The notes under the pieces: generated by a model
What the model was told of the DNA's origin: nothing
The model's input: only the letters and a program-made list of their open reading frames with translations
The model's database searches: none
Source of the DNA: Stramonita haemastoma
Taxonomy: Eukaryota > Mollusca > Gastropoda > Neogastropoda > Muricidae
Assembly: GCA_030674155.1 (NCBI GenBank)
Contig: CM060342.1
Span: 13,046,082 to 13,110,081 of the forward strand
Length of the DNA stretch: 64,000 bases
Reading direction: 5' to 3'
Program-made: the position numbers and the translations under genes
Shown here: piece after piece, positions 1-13,191 of the stretch
Layout: each line of letters opens with the position of its first letter
How positions within the stretch are numbered: position 1 is the first letter of the stretch

Positions 1-132
1 GTCGCTTAGCACCTGATGTACTTTTCCGCTAGGAGCCATTTTAGGCAGGTGGGGGTCAGGTTGTCAATTTTGAGATTTTGATTGCAACTGACCTGTGGTG
101 CAATGCGACTTATTATGTGGTGGAGCGTCACA
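1..132. mobile_element. MITE copy, internally deleted, cut by window edge
   Basis: Matches the MITE at 46677-47083 and the one near 62471-63076. The right terminal inverted repeat reads TGGTGGAGCGTCACA at 118-132. The subterminal stretch (positions 1-90: GTCGCTTAGCACCTGAT, GCTAGGAGCCATTTTAGGC) is shared with both other copies. Compared with them, the middle is missing, and the left terminus lies outside the window. Non-coding. Confidence 0.7.
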
Positions 133-975
133 TTTGTTCACTTCCTGCTGGGCACAAAAAATAGAGTTGGATGGCCTGTGAGTGGGTGTGTGTATTAAGC
201 ATGCAATAACTCTACGATGGTCAGATGGATTTTGATGAAATAAAAACAGCAAGATGCAGAAATGAAGAAAGAAATTGCTATTTCCCATTTTGTGTTGTTA
301 TTTTTTGTTTTCTTTTAGAATTATAATGCAGAAACACACACAGTCATTGATCGGTTTGTGTGTGTCACAGTTACTGTTGCAATAACTTTGAAATGCATGC
401 ATGGATTTTGATTAAATAAAAAACTTAAACATTCAAAAACAATTACAAAAAAACCTAAAGTTGGTTTTGGTTTTTTTATGTATGGTGACAAACATATGGA
501 ACATTTTGACAATTGCACACATAGAAGTACACACATTACTAGGATCGCTTACATCGATATTTGAACCTAGATACACATCTCACAGTGTCATTATGAAAGC
601 AATAAAAAAAAATCGTACATGTTGAATACAAAGATAGCGTCCATCTTGGGAAAAATCATAATTTTTTTCCTCCAAAATTTGCCACAAACTTACTCTAATC
701 GCCAGCATTTGCAATTTTACATACAGAAGTCTCCCAGGCATTCTCATTGCTTTTAGTTTCACAAGATCTGAAGCAAGATAGGTGGGAATTTTGATAGTAT
801 GAACACTCTGAAGTGACAATCACGTCGCCAGGTGTTTCTAGCCATTGCGGCCAGCACAGAGTTAATGGTAGATAAAAACGATCTAGGCAATCATTCTGTG
901 GACAGCTATGTCAGGAATGCGGCACAGCATATCTAGGTGTGAATACCCTGAGTAGGAGTTAAACAACATCATATC
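133..975. other. No gene recognised; AT-rich intron or flank
   Basis: AT-rich single-copy-looking sequence downstream (minus strand) of the last visible PPIL2 exon at 1260. It should be intron of that gene. I looked for the exon that follows in PPIL2 (after the KNS-acidic-G motif) and did not find one. An open stretch at 580-819 on the minus strand has no recognisable domain. Confidence 0.4.
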
Positions 976-1086
976 CTTGAAGTCCCAATGCAGCTACCTA
1001 AATGGGGGGGGGGGGGGGGGGGGAACACTCGAATGTATAGGCAAAAATCTCACTGTCGGTGAACCTCAGAGCTCTAGCTGAGAAAC
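976..1086 (+). mobile_element. SINE-A long-tail fragment
   Basis: Contains the tail signature of the older SINE-A subfamily: a GCAGCTACC block, a G-run at 1005-1023, then a CTCAC-TGTCGGTGAACCTC block. The same tail occurs more than ten times in the window in either orientation. Confidence 0.6.
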
Positions 1087-1259
1087 AAACACAAACAAAC
1101 AAATAAAATATACCCCAGCTGTTGTAGAACTAGAAACACACAAAAATGAAATACAAAATAAACAACAAACACCAAACAAAACAATGGCAGCAATAATGAT
1201 GAAACCACATGAATACATACATAACCTATACATATATATATATCAAAACAATGTCTCAC

Positions 1260-3403
<2,144 letters not shown>

Positions 3404-3467
3404 CTGCAGCCACACCACACAATGTTACTAACTTACACACAATTCAGATAAAAAAATTTTTTTCCTT

Positions 3468-3597
3468 TTCGGTTGTTCCTTGGCTACAGGTCTGAGGTTC
3501 ATCAATTGTGAGATTCTTGCGTATACATTTATTTATATATATACCGTTTTTCTTTTCCAACCATTGAGGTAGCTGCACTCTAACTTTTGGGGTATAG
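3468..3597 (-). mobile_element. SINE-A long-tail fragment
   Basis: Shows the tail signature in reverse: GAGGTTCATCAATTGTGAG, a T-rich spacer, then ATTGAGGTAGCTGCACTC. Diverged copy. Confidence 0.5.
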
Positions 3598-4008
3598 TTG
3601 GGAATTGATAATAATTTCTTTACAAAATTTTGAGTCTGAAAAAAAATTTTTCTTTGGGGGGGGAGATGGGGGGTGCAGGCGGGGGGTTGGCAGAGGGGGG
3701 GGGGGGGGGGGGGAGTGCTGGCTTTTTTTTTTTTTTGGGGGGGGGGGACAATTTTTTGTATGTGTGTTTTGTTTTTGTTTTCACGCTTTTTTTTTTTTTC
3801 ATTAACTTTGAATTTTTATTGTTGATAAGTTTATATTGTTTGCCTTTTCTGTATGGATATGTAGGTATTGGTTTATTCTAAATTTCTATTATTATGATGT
3901 GTCTGTATTGGTTCATTTTATTATCATATTATGATGTATCCCTAAGGGCAGGAACTAGATGTAAATAAGCAGGAGTGCTTATTCATTATCCTCGAAATAA
4001 AAGGATTT

Positions 4009-4010
<2 letters not shown>

Positions 4011-4065
<55 letters not shown>
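4011..4065 (+). repeat. (CT)n microsatellite
   Basis: Pure CT dinucleotide repeat, followed by GGCATAAC. Confidence 0.95.
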
Positions 4066-4067
<2 letters not shown>

Positions 4068-4189
4068 CATAACCTCTCTCATAACCTTTTTTCCGAGTTT
4101 CTTTTTCTTTTCTTTTCTTTTGAGGGCTGGATGAAAAAAAGTCTTGTAACTTTATTACCCTCCTAAAATAACATTGCGTTTGCGTTTGC

Positions 4190-4192
<3 letters not shown>

Positions 4193-4235
<43 letters not shown>
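4193..4235 (+). repeat. (CT)n microsatellite
   Basis: A second pure CT tract, ended by CTGGCAAAAC. Its 3' flank resembles that of the tract at 4011, suggesting a local duplication. Confidence 0.9.
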
Positions 4236-4237
<2 letters not shown>

Positions 4238-4796
4238 CAAAACCCCCATTAGCGTGCTGTAATCCTCGGCACGACGAAAGCGAGCAGCCTACGGAAAAGA
4301 AAAACAAGTCGAAGAAGAAGAAATTAAACAGAAAAAGAAAGTAGTTTGCTTTTCCCCCTTGTCCCTGAAAAACTGACCCACTTCACAACATCATCTGTCA
4401 CTCGGTAGTTGAGTTCGGAAACAAAGTAAGAATTCAAGCCTTATAACTAAATTTTTTGGGGTTACGGCTTACAACTGTGTACGTTCTTTTACGAATTGAT
4501 ATTAATACTATAATAGCAACTTGAATCAAATGAAGGAAACACATCACACACGTCTGGTAACACGAATTCTCTGCAAATTTGCAACGTCTCACGCGTATTC
4601 AGATCAATAAACATGTCATATTTAAGACAGGTAACATGTAAAACACAACTGCATTCAGTAAAATGACTTACAGTTTATCCTTTTGATGTTGTTTCTTCCC
4701 CATGTTTGTAAATTTTGGTTTTCATGCAGGTCGCCCACTAGCCTATTCACTCTTGCTTTACTTCCGGTCAAGGTAGATCACTTTCAGGTCAAAAAG

Positions 4797-4905
4797 TTTA
4801 ATTTATTCTTTTATTTCGCGTATAATGGAATAAGCATTCATATGCTCTTTTTTTTACATCTGGTCCCCGTGTGTATGTGATTTTGTATAATTTTGTCATC
4901 TGTTC
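4797..4905 (-). mobile_element. SINE-A fragment (3' end)
   Basis: Matches the 3' half of SINE-A in reverse orientation: the TTTATTCTTTTAT start, AATGGAATAAGC, then the CCCCGTGTGTATG block. The head is missing. Confidence 0.7.
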
Positions 4906-4954
4906 ACATAGTTTGTCCAGTGCACTCCCATGATTAGGCCTACCAAGCAGAAAG

Positions 4955-5308
4955 AGATTTATTTTATTTTATTCATTCTTTTATATCGAGGATAACAGAA
5001 TAAGCAATCATGTGCTTTTTTTCATTCGGTCCCCGTGTGTATGCAGTTTTGTAAATATTGTCATCTGTTCCCACCGGCACACGATGGCCTACTCTTACGA
5101 AAAGCGGAACAGGATTTAACGTGTGCGCAAGATGTTCTGCGTGCGTTCGCACACGGGGCCTCGGTTTAAAGTCTCATCCGAAGGACTTTTGGGGAGAGTG
5201 GAGTCAGCACTGATGTTAACTCCAGGAAGAAAATTTCCTCGACCGGACTCGAACCCGGGTCTTCAAATTGCCAGCGCAATGTTCTGACCACTAGGCTATC
5301 CGCCCCCC
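4955..5308 (-). mobile_element. SINE-A, full length
   Basis: A tRNA-derived SINE in reverse orientation. The head at the right end has an A-box-like TAGCCTAGTGGTCAG and a B-box-like GGTTCGAGTCC (read on the minus strand). A conserved body follows (CTCCACTCTCCCCAAAAGTCC, CGAGGCCCCGTGTGC), then a 3' tail ATCCTCGATATAAAAGAATA with TTTTA-rich end. Near-identical to the copy at 5812, in opposite orientation. Confidence 0.9.
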
Positions 5309-5328
5309 GAGAGAGAGTGAGAGAGGAC

Positions 5329-5350
5329 TGGGGGGGGGGGGGGGGGGGGG
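5329..5350. repeat. G-run after SINE head
   Basis: Poly-G tract directly beyond the SINE-A head. G-runs repeatedly abut SINE-A copies in this window. Confidence 0.8.
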
Positions 5351-5811
5351 CTGTAGTTTTCTTCTTTTATTGAAGAAAACATGCGTCAAAAAGGCTGCTG
5401 TAATTTTTTTGTTTTAAATAAACTTATTTTAACTACTCTTCTAGTTAATGGAAAAGGCTGTGTAACGTTCCAAGTGGGTTTTTTTATATAATAAAAACAG
5501 TCAAGCAAAAACAGGGCTACAGGATACAAGTACAGTTTGAAATACTTCACCCCAACCTTTGAGAGGAAAAAACTTGCTATATGCTTCCTCTCCTCTGTAA
5601 CAACATACTTTGCTTGTTTCTGTATTTTTATTCCTGTCATTTTCTCGCAAAATATTTGCTGCCTTTTTATGCCATCACCCATTTTTGTATCCCCTCTGCT
5701 TTTCTGTCAATAATCTATGTTAACTATTTCTACTGACTGAAAACACTGATAGCATAGTGCAATGTCGGTTCTGCAGTGTTATTTGCTCAGGTGGCCTCTT
5801 ATATTTATATT
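5351..5811. other. Intergenic, nothing recognised
   Basis: AT-rich sequence. The open stretch on the minus strand at 5386-5682 has no domain I recognise and no splice-site support. Confidence 0.4.
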
Positions 5812-6152
5812 TAGGGGGGGCGGATAGCCTAGTGGTCAGAACATTGCGCTGGCAATTTGAAGACCCCGGTTTGAGTCCGGTCGAGGAAATTTTTATCCTG
5901 GAGTTAACATAAGTGCTGACTCCACTCTCCCCAAAAGTCCTTCGGATGACACTTTAAACCGAGGCCCCGTGTGCGAACGCACGCAGAACATCTCGCGCAC
6001 ACGTTAAATCCTGTTCCGCTTTTCGTAAGAGTAGGCCATCGTGTGCCGGTGGGAACAGATGACAATATTTACAAAACTGCATACACACGGGGACCGGATG
6101 AAAAAAAGCACATGATTGCTTATTCTGTTATCCTCGATATAAAAGAATAAAA
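5812..6152 (+). mobile_element. SINE-A, full length
   Basis: Forward copy with the complete head (TAGCCTAGTGGTCAG; GGTTTGAGTCC), body and AATAAAAG tail. About 500 bases from the inverted copy at 4955-5308, so the two can pair as a ~340-base inverted repeat. Confidence 0.9.
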
Positions 6153-6461
6153 GAAAAGGAAAAAAAGAAAGCATCCAGTTTTGTCATTCTTCTTTTTATG
6201 ATTACCATTATCATCGTCATTATTGCTACAAATTGAACAGATTGCTGGTATTTATGTTGTTCGTCACCAATATAAAAAAAATATATGGGTTTTAAAAAAA
6301 TTAGCTTTTGTTTCTTGCTTGGCTTGCTCGTTTATTTAATGAGATGATGAAGAAAAGAACTGAAAAAGATTGATAGATAATTCTGACATTTGTTTGGGAG
6401 GTGGCTTAAACACAATAGTAAATTTCATTTTATATTTGGGGGTATGTGTTGTTTTGGAAAA

Positions 6462-6540
6462 AGATCTCCGTTGTGTCTTCTCTCATGTCCCCCCCTACGT
6501 CCTTTGGGACATGAGACTGAGTGAGTGAGAGTGAGTGAGT
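6462..6540 (+). mobile_element. LINE 3'-end fragment
   Basis: Closely matches the 3' terminus of the LINE at 7025-9520: the AAAAGATCTCCGTTG start, the short hairpin CCTACGTCCTTTGGGACATG and the terminal (TGAG)n repeat. This is an independent, heavily 5'-truncated insertion. Confidence 0.8.
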
Positions 6541-6697
6541 TGTTTTGGGTTGGGTTTTTGTGTGTGTGTTTGTTTTTGTTTTGTTTTGTTTGGTGGAGGG
6601 TTGTATTTGTTTTTGTTGTTTTGATTTTGTTTTTTGTTGTTGTTGTTGTTTTTTTTTGGGGGGTTGTTTTTCTTGTTTTGTGGGGGGGGAGGGGGGG

Positions 6698-6790
6698 GGG
6701 GGTTCTCGGCTAGAGCTTCAAAATTTAGCAATGGTGAGATTTTGCGTCTGCAAACATTTTTACCCGCCATTGAGGTAGTGGCATTTGGAA
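6698..6790 (-). mobile_element. SINE-A long-tail fragment
   Basis: Tail signature in reverse: CTCGGCTAGAGCTTC, AATGGTGAGATTTTGCG, CCGCCATTGAGGTAG. A G-run abuts its left end. Confidence 0.6.
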
Positions 6791-7024
6791 ATTGGGAATA
6801 GAAATTTGATGTTATATATTTTGATGAATTACGATTCATTTCTGTTCTCTTCTTTTTTCACTAGCTAAAAAGACAGGCATGCGATGATACCTAGTAAGGA
6901 AGACAACTCCTTCCCCCACCCCTCCTCTTTGTCAGTGAATTGTTTGTTTGTTCGAGGCTTTGGTTTGATCATTTGTTTGGTATTGGTCGGTTGGTTGGCC
7001 CTTTAATTAAGGAGCTTGTATATG

Positions 7025-9520
7025 TTCTGTACATATTGAAGACAAAGAAGGGAATCTTTTAACGGAAAACAATGCCATCCTCCAACGCTGGACAGAATAC
7101 TGTGAGGGATTGTACAACTACCCACTACGCCCAGATACCAACATAGTTTCTGACAAACCCCCTGAACACCAAGATAAAGACCCACCAATACTAAGGTGTG
7201 AAGTGGATGCAGCTATTAAACAATTGAAGAAGGGGAAGTCCCCTGGAATTGATAACATCCCAGCTGAACTCATAAAAAATGGAGGGAATGAAACAGCAAG
7301 GCGATTCACAGAACTTTTGTCAGAAGATCCACGACACCAAAGAATGGCCAAAAGAATGGACACAGTCTCTTGTAATACCCCTGCCAAAGAAAGTGTAACC
7401 CCCCTCACAAAACGTATTTTTGTGTTTGGCGTTACTAAGCGTCAAGTTCAGTAACTCCCTTGTAGAGTTGAGTGATCGCCCCTTAAAAAAGAGTGCCTAT
7501 CGGGATACCTCTGTTTTTTAAATCTGACTTCCTGCCTGGGCCTAGTGAGGGAAGGGAGCGTGACTGCATTCTCTGAGTCTGGATGTTCCTGATTAAGGAA
7601 CATCGTTTTTTCCCCTGTCACACCTGCTTTGCCCCATCGTTGAATCTCCACCCTTACTTATGGTTGTCTTTATTAATGGCCCTGAGCTGAGACTTGATCA
7701 CTGATCACTGATTTTTGATATTTTAGTTTAGAACTGAATATAATATATATTTTGTGTTTTTTAATTGTACTTGTAGTACAATTAGTCATTGGTGTTTTGT
7801 GTAATGTGGTAGTGTTGTAGGTTGTGTTGTGGAATATATGTGGTAAACCCAATTCGCTCGGTCTGGAGTCGCATTGAATGAATGTTGTTCGTCACGTTCA
7901 GTGTATTCAGTGTGGCTGCTGAGTGAGTTGAGGTTAATTAATTTCACTTCACCTACTTTCCTACCTCTTCTATATTCCTTTTCCTCTATTTTTCTACTAT
8001 CCTCTTTCCTATCCCCCCTTTATCACTCCCCGGCCCATAAGTAGCTGAGCCCTACTCTTCTTTAGGGTTACTGAAGAAAATAAGAATTATTCTAGGACTC
8101 GTAAGATTTCCGGTACCGAATTAGACGGAACGGGAATTAGAGTGGCGACTTAGATAATTCCCGTGTAGGACCCTCTACAAAAGGAAACCTCAAGAAATGC
8201 CAGAACTACAGAACCATCAGTCTCATAAGCCATCCTAGCAAGATCATGCTGCAGGTAGTCCTCAACAGACTGAAAAACCAAGCAGAAAAACTCCTGGCAG
8301 AAGAACAAGCGGGCTTTAGACCAAAACGCAGCACAATGGAACAAATTTTCAATCTGAGAATTCTGATAGAGAAGCATCTCCAACACCAAAAAGACTTGTA
8401 CCACAATTTCATAGACTTCAAAAAGGCCTTTGACAGGGTATGGCATGACGGCCTCTGGCAAGTACTCAGGCACTTCAACATTGACAGCTGCCTAATTGAA
8501 GTCATCAAGGCTCTGTACGAGAACGCAAAAAGTGCAGTTTTCATGAACAATCACGTGGGCGAGTTCTTCAAGACCACGGTTGGGGTTCGCCAGGGCTGCC
8601 TTCTCTCACCTGTACTCTTCAACCTCTTCCTCGAAAACGTCATGACAGAGACACTGCAAAACCACCACACTTCCATCTCCATTGGTGGAAGACCCCTTTG
8701 CAACCTCAGATTTGCAGATGACATTGACCTCATGGGCAGCAGCAAACAAGAACTGCAAATCCTCACAGACAATTTAACAGATCGAGCGAGCGCATACGGC
8801 ATGGAGGTCAGTACAGAGAAATCAAAGATCATGGTCAACAGCGCGAGTAATGACATCACGGAAATAAAGATGAATGGAGAAACACTAGAAGAGGTGAGCC
8901 AATTCAAATACTTAGGCTCCATCCTAACAAAAGATGGCACATCAAACAATGAAGTGAAAGCTCGCATTGCAACAGCAACATCTGCTCTAGTCAGACTCGA
9001 GAAGATCATCAGAAGCAACAACATCAGCTTCGGCACCAAATACCACCTTTACAAATCCCTCGTGATATCTATCCTCCTATATGGCTGTGAATGATGGACT
9101 CTGACAGCAGAGTTAGAGAGGAGAATCCAAGCATTCGAGAACAAGTGCCACAGAAGACTTCTCAAAATATCATACAAAGAACACAAGACCAATAACTATG
9201 TGAAAGAAGAAATCAAAAACCGTGTGGGCCCCCAAGAGCCTTTGCTCTCCACCATAAAGAGGAGAAAGCTGATGTGGTTTGGTCACACCACAAGACACAA
9301 CACCCTAGCAAAAACCATCCTGCAAGGAACAGTCGAGGGCAAGAGAAGAAGAGGCCGCCAAAAGAAATCATGGGTTGACAACATCAAAGACTGGACCGCC
9401 CAACCCCTACAACACCTCCTACTAGCCACACAGGATCGTGAAGCATGGAAAAAGATCTCTGTTGCGTCTTCTCTCATGTCCCCCCTACGTCCTTTGGGAC
9501 ATGGGACTGAGTGAGAGTGA
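7025..9520 (+). mobile_element. Non-LTR retrotransposon (LINE), 5'-truncated and inactivated
   Basis: Encodes the reverse transcriptase domain and C-terminus of a LINE polyprotein. Visible motifs include KKGKSPGIDNIPAEL (~7216-7260), AGFRPKRSTMEQI (8305-8345), FKKAFDRVWH (8417-8446), GVRQGCLLSPVLFNLF (8582-8630), the catalytic FADD (8709-8720), and YLGSILTKDG. The C-terminal MWFGH-RGRQKKSW region is typical of RTE/I/Jockey-type elements. No endonuclease domain is present, so the copy is 5'-truncated near 7000. Lesions are a frameshift near 7318, a solo LTR inserted at 7394-8179, and an in-frame TGA at 9092 before WTLTAELE. The 3' end is a (TGAG)n tail at ~9505. Clade assignment is uncertain. 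Confidence 0.9.
7394..8179. mobile_element. Solo LTR inserted in the LINE
   Basis: A 786-base insertion starts TGTAACC and ends CTCTACA, flanked by a 4-base duplication AAAG (7390-7393 and 8180-8183). Removing it and one AAAG restores the continuous LINE reading frame ...LPKKGNLKKCQ. It has no coding capacity. Terminal TG...CA and the 4-base duplication fit a Gypsy-type LTR retrotransposon reduced to a solo LTR by recombination. Superfamily is inferred. Confidence 0.85.
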
Positions 9521-9639
9521 GTGATATGTTCTGGGATTTGGACATTTAGCACTATCTATTAGTTTAAGGGAGATAACCCCTCTTTTCCATTACACATGCA
9601 CTGTGCTCATTTACACAAATGTTGCCTACTTGATTTGAT

Positions 9640-9976
9640 TGATTTATTCTTTTATATCGAGGATAATGGGATAAGCACTCTTGTGCTTTTTTACATCCAG
9701 TCCCCGTGTGTATGCAGTTTTGTAAATGTCATCTGTTCCCACCGGCACACGATGGCCTACTCTTACGAAAAGCGGAACAGGATTTAACATGTGCGCAAGA
9801 TGTTCTGCGTGCGTTCGCACAGGGGGCCTCGGTTTAAAGTCTCATCCGAAGGACTTGTGGGGAGAGTGGAGTCAGCACTGATGTTAACTCTAGGAGAAAA
9901 ATCTCCTCGACCAGATTTGAACCCGGGTCTTCAAATTGCCCGCGCAATGTTCTGACCACTAGGCTATCCGTCCCCC
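9640..9976 (-). mobile_element. SINE-A, full length
   Basis: Complete reverse copy, from the TTTATTCTTTTATATCGAGG tail to the head complement ACCACTAGGCTATCC. Confidence 0.9.
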
Positions 9977-9989
9977 TTAGCAGTTTAAG

Positions 9990-10001
9990 CACTTTTTTTT
10001 T

Positions 10002-10032
<31 letters not shown>

Positions 10033-10037
10033 GGGGG
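9990..10037. repeat. T(n)G(n) homopolymer junction
   Basis: About 20 T followed by ~27 G. The same T-to-G arrangement occurs at 3721-3748 and 39464-39499, with complements at 16563-16588 and 41772-41822. Confidence 0.9.
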
Positions 10038-10139
10038 CATATGTCAAAACCCTTGTTGTTTGGAAACTGCCAGTTTTGGTTTGATAACTTTAATACTTTG
10101 TACCTAAAAATACTTTTAGACCACATCTGCATTTAAAAA

Positions 10140-10477
10140 AATTAATTTTTTATCAAGGATAATGGAATAAGCACTCATGTGCTTTTTTACATTAAATCCC
10201 AGTGTATATGCAGTTTTGTAAGTCTTGTCATCTGTTCCCACCGGCACACAATGGCCTTCTCTTACGAAAAGCGGAACAGGATTTAACATGTGCGCAAGAT
10301 GTTCTGTGTGTGTTCGTGCATGGTGCCTGGGTTTATAGTCTCATTGGAAGGACTTTTGGGGAGAGTGGAGTCAGCTCTGATTCTAACTCCTGGGAAAAAA
10401 TCCCCTCTAATGGGAATCGAACCCAGGTCATCAAATTGCATGCCTATGTTCTGACCAGTAGGCTATCCCGTCCCCAA
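10140..10477 (-). mobile_element. SINE-A, full length, diverged
   Basis: Reverse copy with the same block order as 9640-9976 but more substitutions, e.g. CTCTAATGGGAATCGAACCC in the B-box region. Confidence 0.88.
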
Positions 10478-10959
10478 AGCAGTTACCCTAAAGCAGGTCA
10501 TGTAGGGAAAAGGTTTTTAAAAAACCCAATTTCAAATAAACTATTATTTTAGTTTGTTTTGCTTTATTCATGATTGCTTGGTTCGTTGATCTTTAAATCA
10601 ATGTTTAAATCAATTTCCCTGCACATTTACCAGGAACTGCACCTTAAAAAAATCCAAAGACAAGCAGAATGGGACTGTTAAGTAGTTAACGAAATAAAAG
10701 AATCTGAGGTTGCTGTAGGTTTTTTTTTAATACAAGTCTGGACGAATAACATTCATGCAGGTGAAAGGTCTCTCTCTCTGTGCGTGCCTCTGTCTCTCTC
10801 TATGTTTTTCTTTCTTTCTGTCTCTCTTCCGCTCTCTGCATTCCCTTTCTGGATGGGGTGTGTAATACCCAGTCTCTTTCTGTGTTTGTGACTTTGTAGG
10901 ACATCTGTCTGCTGGCCTCAGTTGACATATTCCCACTTCAGAGCAGCTCATTTTAGTGC

Positions 10960-11232
10960 ACAGGTTGCATGCTGGGTATGTTTGTGTTTCCATAACCCAT
11001 CGCTGACATAAATTATAGGATCTTTAACCTACGTATGTGATCTCCTGCATGTGTATATGATATACAAAGGGAATTAATACACTGGTGGGTCTGCACTTGA
11101 AGTTAAATCAGGACAATCATAAAAATTCTCGCTTTAAAATTCACCAGATGCTGACACCAAAATTTGAATGAACCCAGGACTTCCATGAACCCGCGAGTCA
11201 AATGGTCCTAACCATTCAGCTATAGGCATAAT
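10960..11232 (-). mobile_element. SINE-C (tRNA-Leu-like head)
   Basis: Reverse copy of a second tRNA-derived family. On the minus strand the head reads as A-box-like TAGCTGAATGGTTAGGACC with a diverged B-box region. The 3' part contains the CATGCTGGGTATGTTTGTG and AAAGGGAATTAA blocks also seen at 50400-50610. Confidence 0.65.
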
Positions 11233-11264
11233 TTGGTTACTGGTTGTCTGCTGTGTCAAAATTA

Positions 11265-11800
11265 TTTTATCCAATTCACTCATCCTACCTGGGAATCAAT
11301 ATGAGATTGAAAGTACACTCTGGATGAGAAGTTTGAGTGTATGACTGTTTTAGAGTACCTCACTACATTGGTTGGGGGACGGGATAGCTCAGTGGTCAGA
11401 GCGCTCGCTTTCCCCAAGTCAAGTTAAGGAGTGTCGAGCATGGTTACCAGTTGGATGGGTGACTGTTTGCGCGCCTTGACATCAGTACAGTCCCCCCAGT
11501 TCACCCAGCTGTAAATGGGTACCTGCCCTCTTTAGGGTCAGGGAAGGTAAAGCAGTGAGGAAGAGGAGATGGGCGCCTCCCTCAACATGCTGGCCCCTAG
11601 AGAAGCTGAGGTCTATGACACCCCGCTCCCCTACGACCACCTAAGTTATGGGACACCTTTACCTTTACCTTTTACCACTACATTGGTAGCCATACTCTGA
11701 CTTCAGAGAATTTTTTTCCTCTTTTTAAGGAGAGAACAGGTTATGCTAAGAGTTTGTCATGGCTGAGGACAGTCACAGCATAACATTTTATAACACAACA
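11265..11800 (+). repeat. Dispersed repeat J, split by SINE-B
   Basis: Two flanks, 11265-11372 (GGATGAGAAGTTTGAGTGTA) and 11688-11800 (AGCCATACTCTGACTTCAG), match uninterrupted repeat J at 60115-60310 and reversed copies near 33780-34262 and 40610-40765. SINE-B sits between them. Confidence 0.65.
11373..11675 (+). mobile_element. SINE-B, full length with target-site duplication
   Basis: A tRNA-derived head (GATAGCTCAGTGGTCAGAGC) is followed by a body with GTTACCAGTTGGATGGGTGA and GTAAATGGGTACCTGCCCTC, and an (ACCTTT)n tail. It is flanked by a perfect 12-base duplication CACTACATTGGT (11361-11372 and 11676-11687). Confidence 0.9.
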
Positions 11801-12057
11801 TTCTAATATAGGCCTCAGCACTCGGCTTATATCAATATCGGACAAACATTTTGGACTGGGTCATGCTGAGTGGCTAAAAAGCATGTTCTTACATGAATAG
11901 CTGCAAGCCAAACTTCAAACAACAAACAAATATGCATATGCACACACACACACACACACACATCAGCAAACAGTAAAAAATTTGCATAAAATTTCACGTA
12001 ATTTTAATAATCTTCCACAATTTTTGTCTACCTACCAGAGGAATATGCCCAGATATG

Positions 12058-12410
12058 CGTGTTGGTGCAGCGTTCTTCTTGTTTGTTGAGCTTAGACAGC
12101 AACTACTGTTGTCTGTCATGTGAGCGAAAATGTATTGTGCTGCCGTTAAGCATCTGACAAGTCAGTCCCAGCGTATCCAACTTTGGCGCGAGAGGGAACT
12201 GTTATCATGAAGCCTTTCTGGAAAAAGGCAGGAGAATGGACCAAGAAAGCAGAAAATTGACAAGAAAGAGGTAACAGAACAAAAAGGAACAAAGCAGAAA
12301 CAAAAAGAAGGGGGGTAGAAAAGAGAGAATTCCTAGCACAGAATTTCCAGAAGGTTGGAATGCTCTTTATACTGACATACCCCTGGCATCCCCATGGGGG
12401 ATTGTGTGAC
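12058..12410. repeat. Dispersed repeat G
   Basis: Similar along its length to 63100-63385 and partly to 57960-58110. Shared blocks include AAGCATCTGACAAGTCAG, TTTCTGGAAAAAGGCAGGAG and an A-rich AGAAAGAGGTAA stretch. No coding capacity recognised; class unknown. Confidence 0.65.
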
Positions 12411-12528
12411 AATGATTGCAAATGAACCTTCTGAGATATTTCCAGGGTGTGACTGCCAACAATAGTACTTTTAAGCACTGTTCTAAATCTGATGTTTTGA
12501 TTTCAAATCTCATGCGCTGTTTAGAACA

Positions 12529-12532
<4 letters not shown>

Positions 12533-12584
<52 letters not shown>

Positions 12585-12606
12585 GTGTGTGTGTGTGTGT
12601 GTGTGT
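12533..12606 (+). repeat. (TG)n microsatellite
   Basis: TG repeat with one TTG interruption near 12583. Confidence 0.95.
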
Positions 12607-12908
12607 GGAGGGGTGTTCAAAGTTATTTTTTCCAATCAAATTACATCTAAAATCTGACATGGATATACCTCCAAATGCAAACATTCCTGTTGACATGGTG
12701 ATGCTCTCAAATGCACCATAAATTCAATTATTTATTCAACGAATAAATGATGAGAGGCATACAACAGTTTCTTCCTTGCCTAGGGAAAAAAGAAAATGAA
12801 CATTGTAGTGAATGTGTATGCCTGTATACACAACACACATTTGTCTAATCATATGACTTTCAATATGGTGTAAACTTGGTTATCTTTCAAAGTCTGTAAA
12901 GTAACATT

Positions 12909-12912
<4 letters not shown>

Positions 12913-12963
<51 letters not shown>

Positions 12964-12973
12964 CACAGGTGTA

Positions 12974-13051
<78 letters not shown>

Positions 13052-13128
13052 AACACAGGTGTGTGTGCAAACAAATGCACGCAAACACACACATGCGAGC
13101 ACACACACACATGCGAGCACACACACAT

Positions 13129-13191
<63 letters not shown>
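12913..13191 (+). repeat. (CA)n compound microsatellite
   Basis: Three CA tracts (12913-12959, 12986-13048, 13131-13190) joined by degenerate CA-rich sequence with a repeated ACACAGGTGT motif. Confidence 0.95.

Larger units (their letters stand above)
3598..4796. other. Intergenic; homopolymers and CT repeats only
   Basis: Contains G-, T- and T/G-runs (3654-3800), two (CT)n tracts and AT-rich unique sequence. PPIL2 exon 1 could lie anywhere from here to ~15 kb, but I found no ATG-GGN-AAR-type exon followed by a donor. Confidence 0.4.

Noticed and set aside
580..819. 79-residue minus-strand frame
   Set aside because: No recognised motif, no splice-site pattern consistent with PPIL2, and it does not match the next expected PPIL2 exon.
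5386..5682. 98-residue minus-strand frame as possible PPIL2 exon 1
   Set aside because: Begins MGDGIKRQ, unlike the basic MGKR-type PPIL2 start, and has no donor at the right place.
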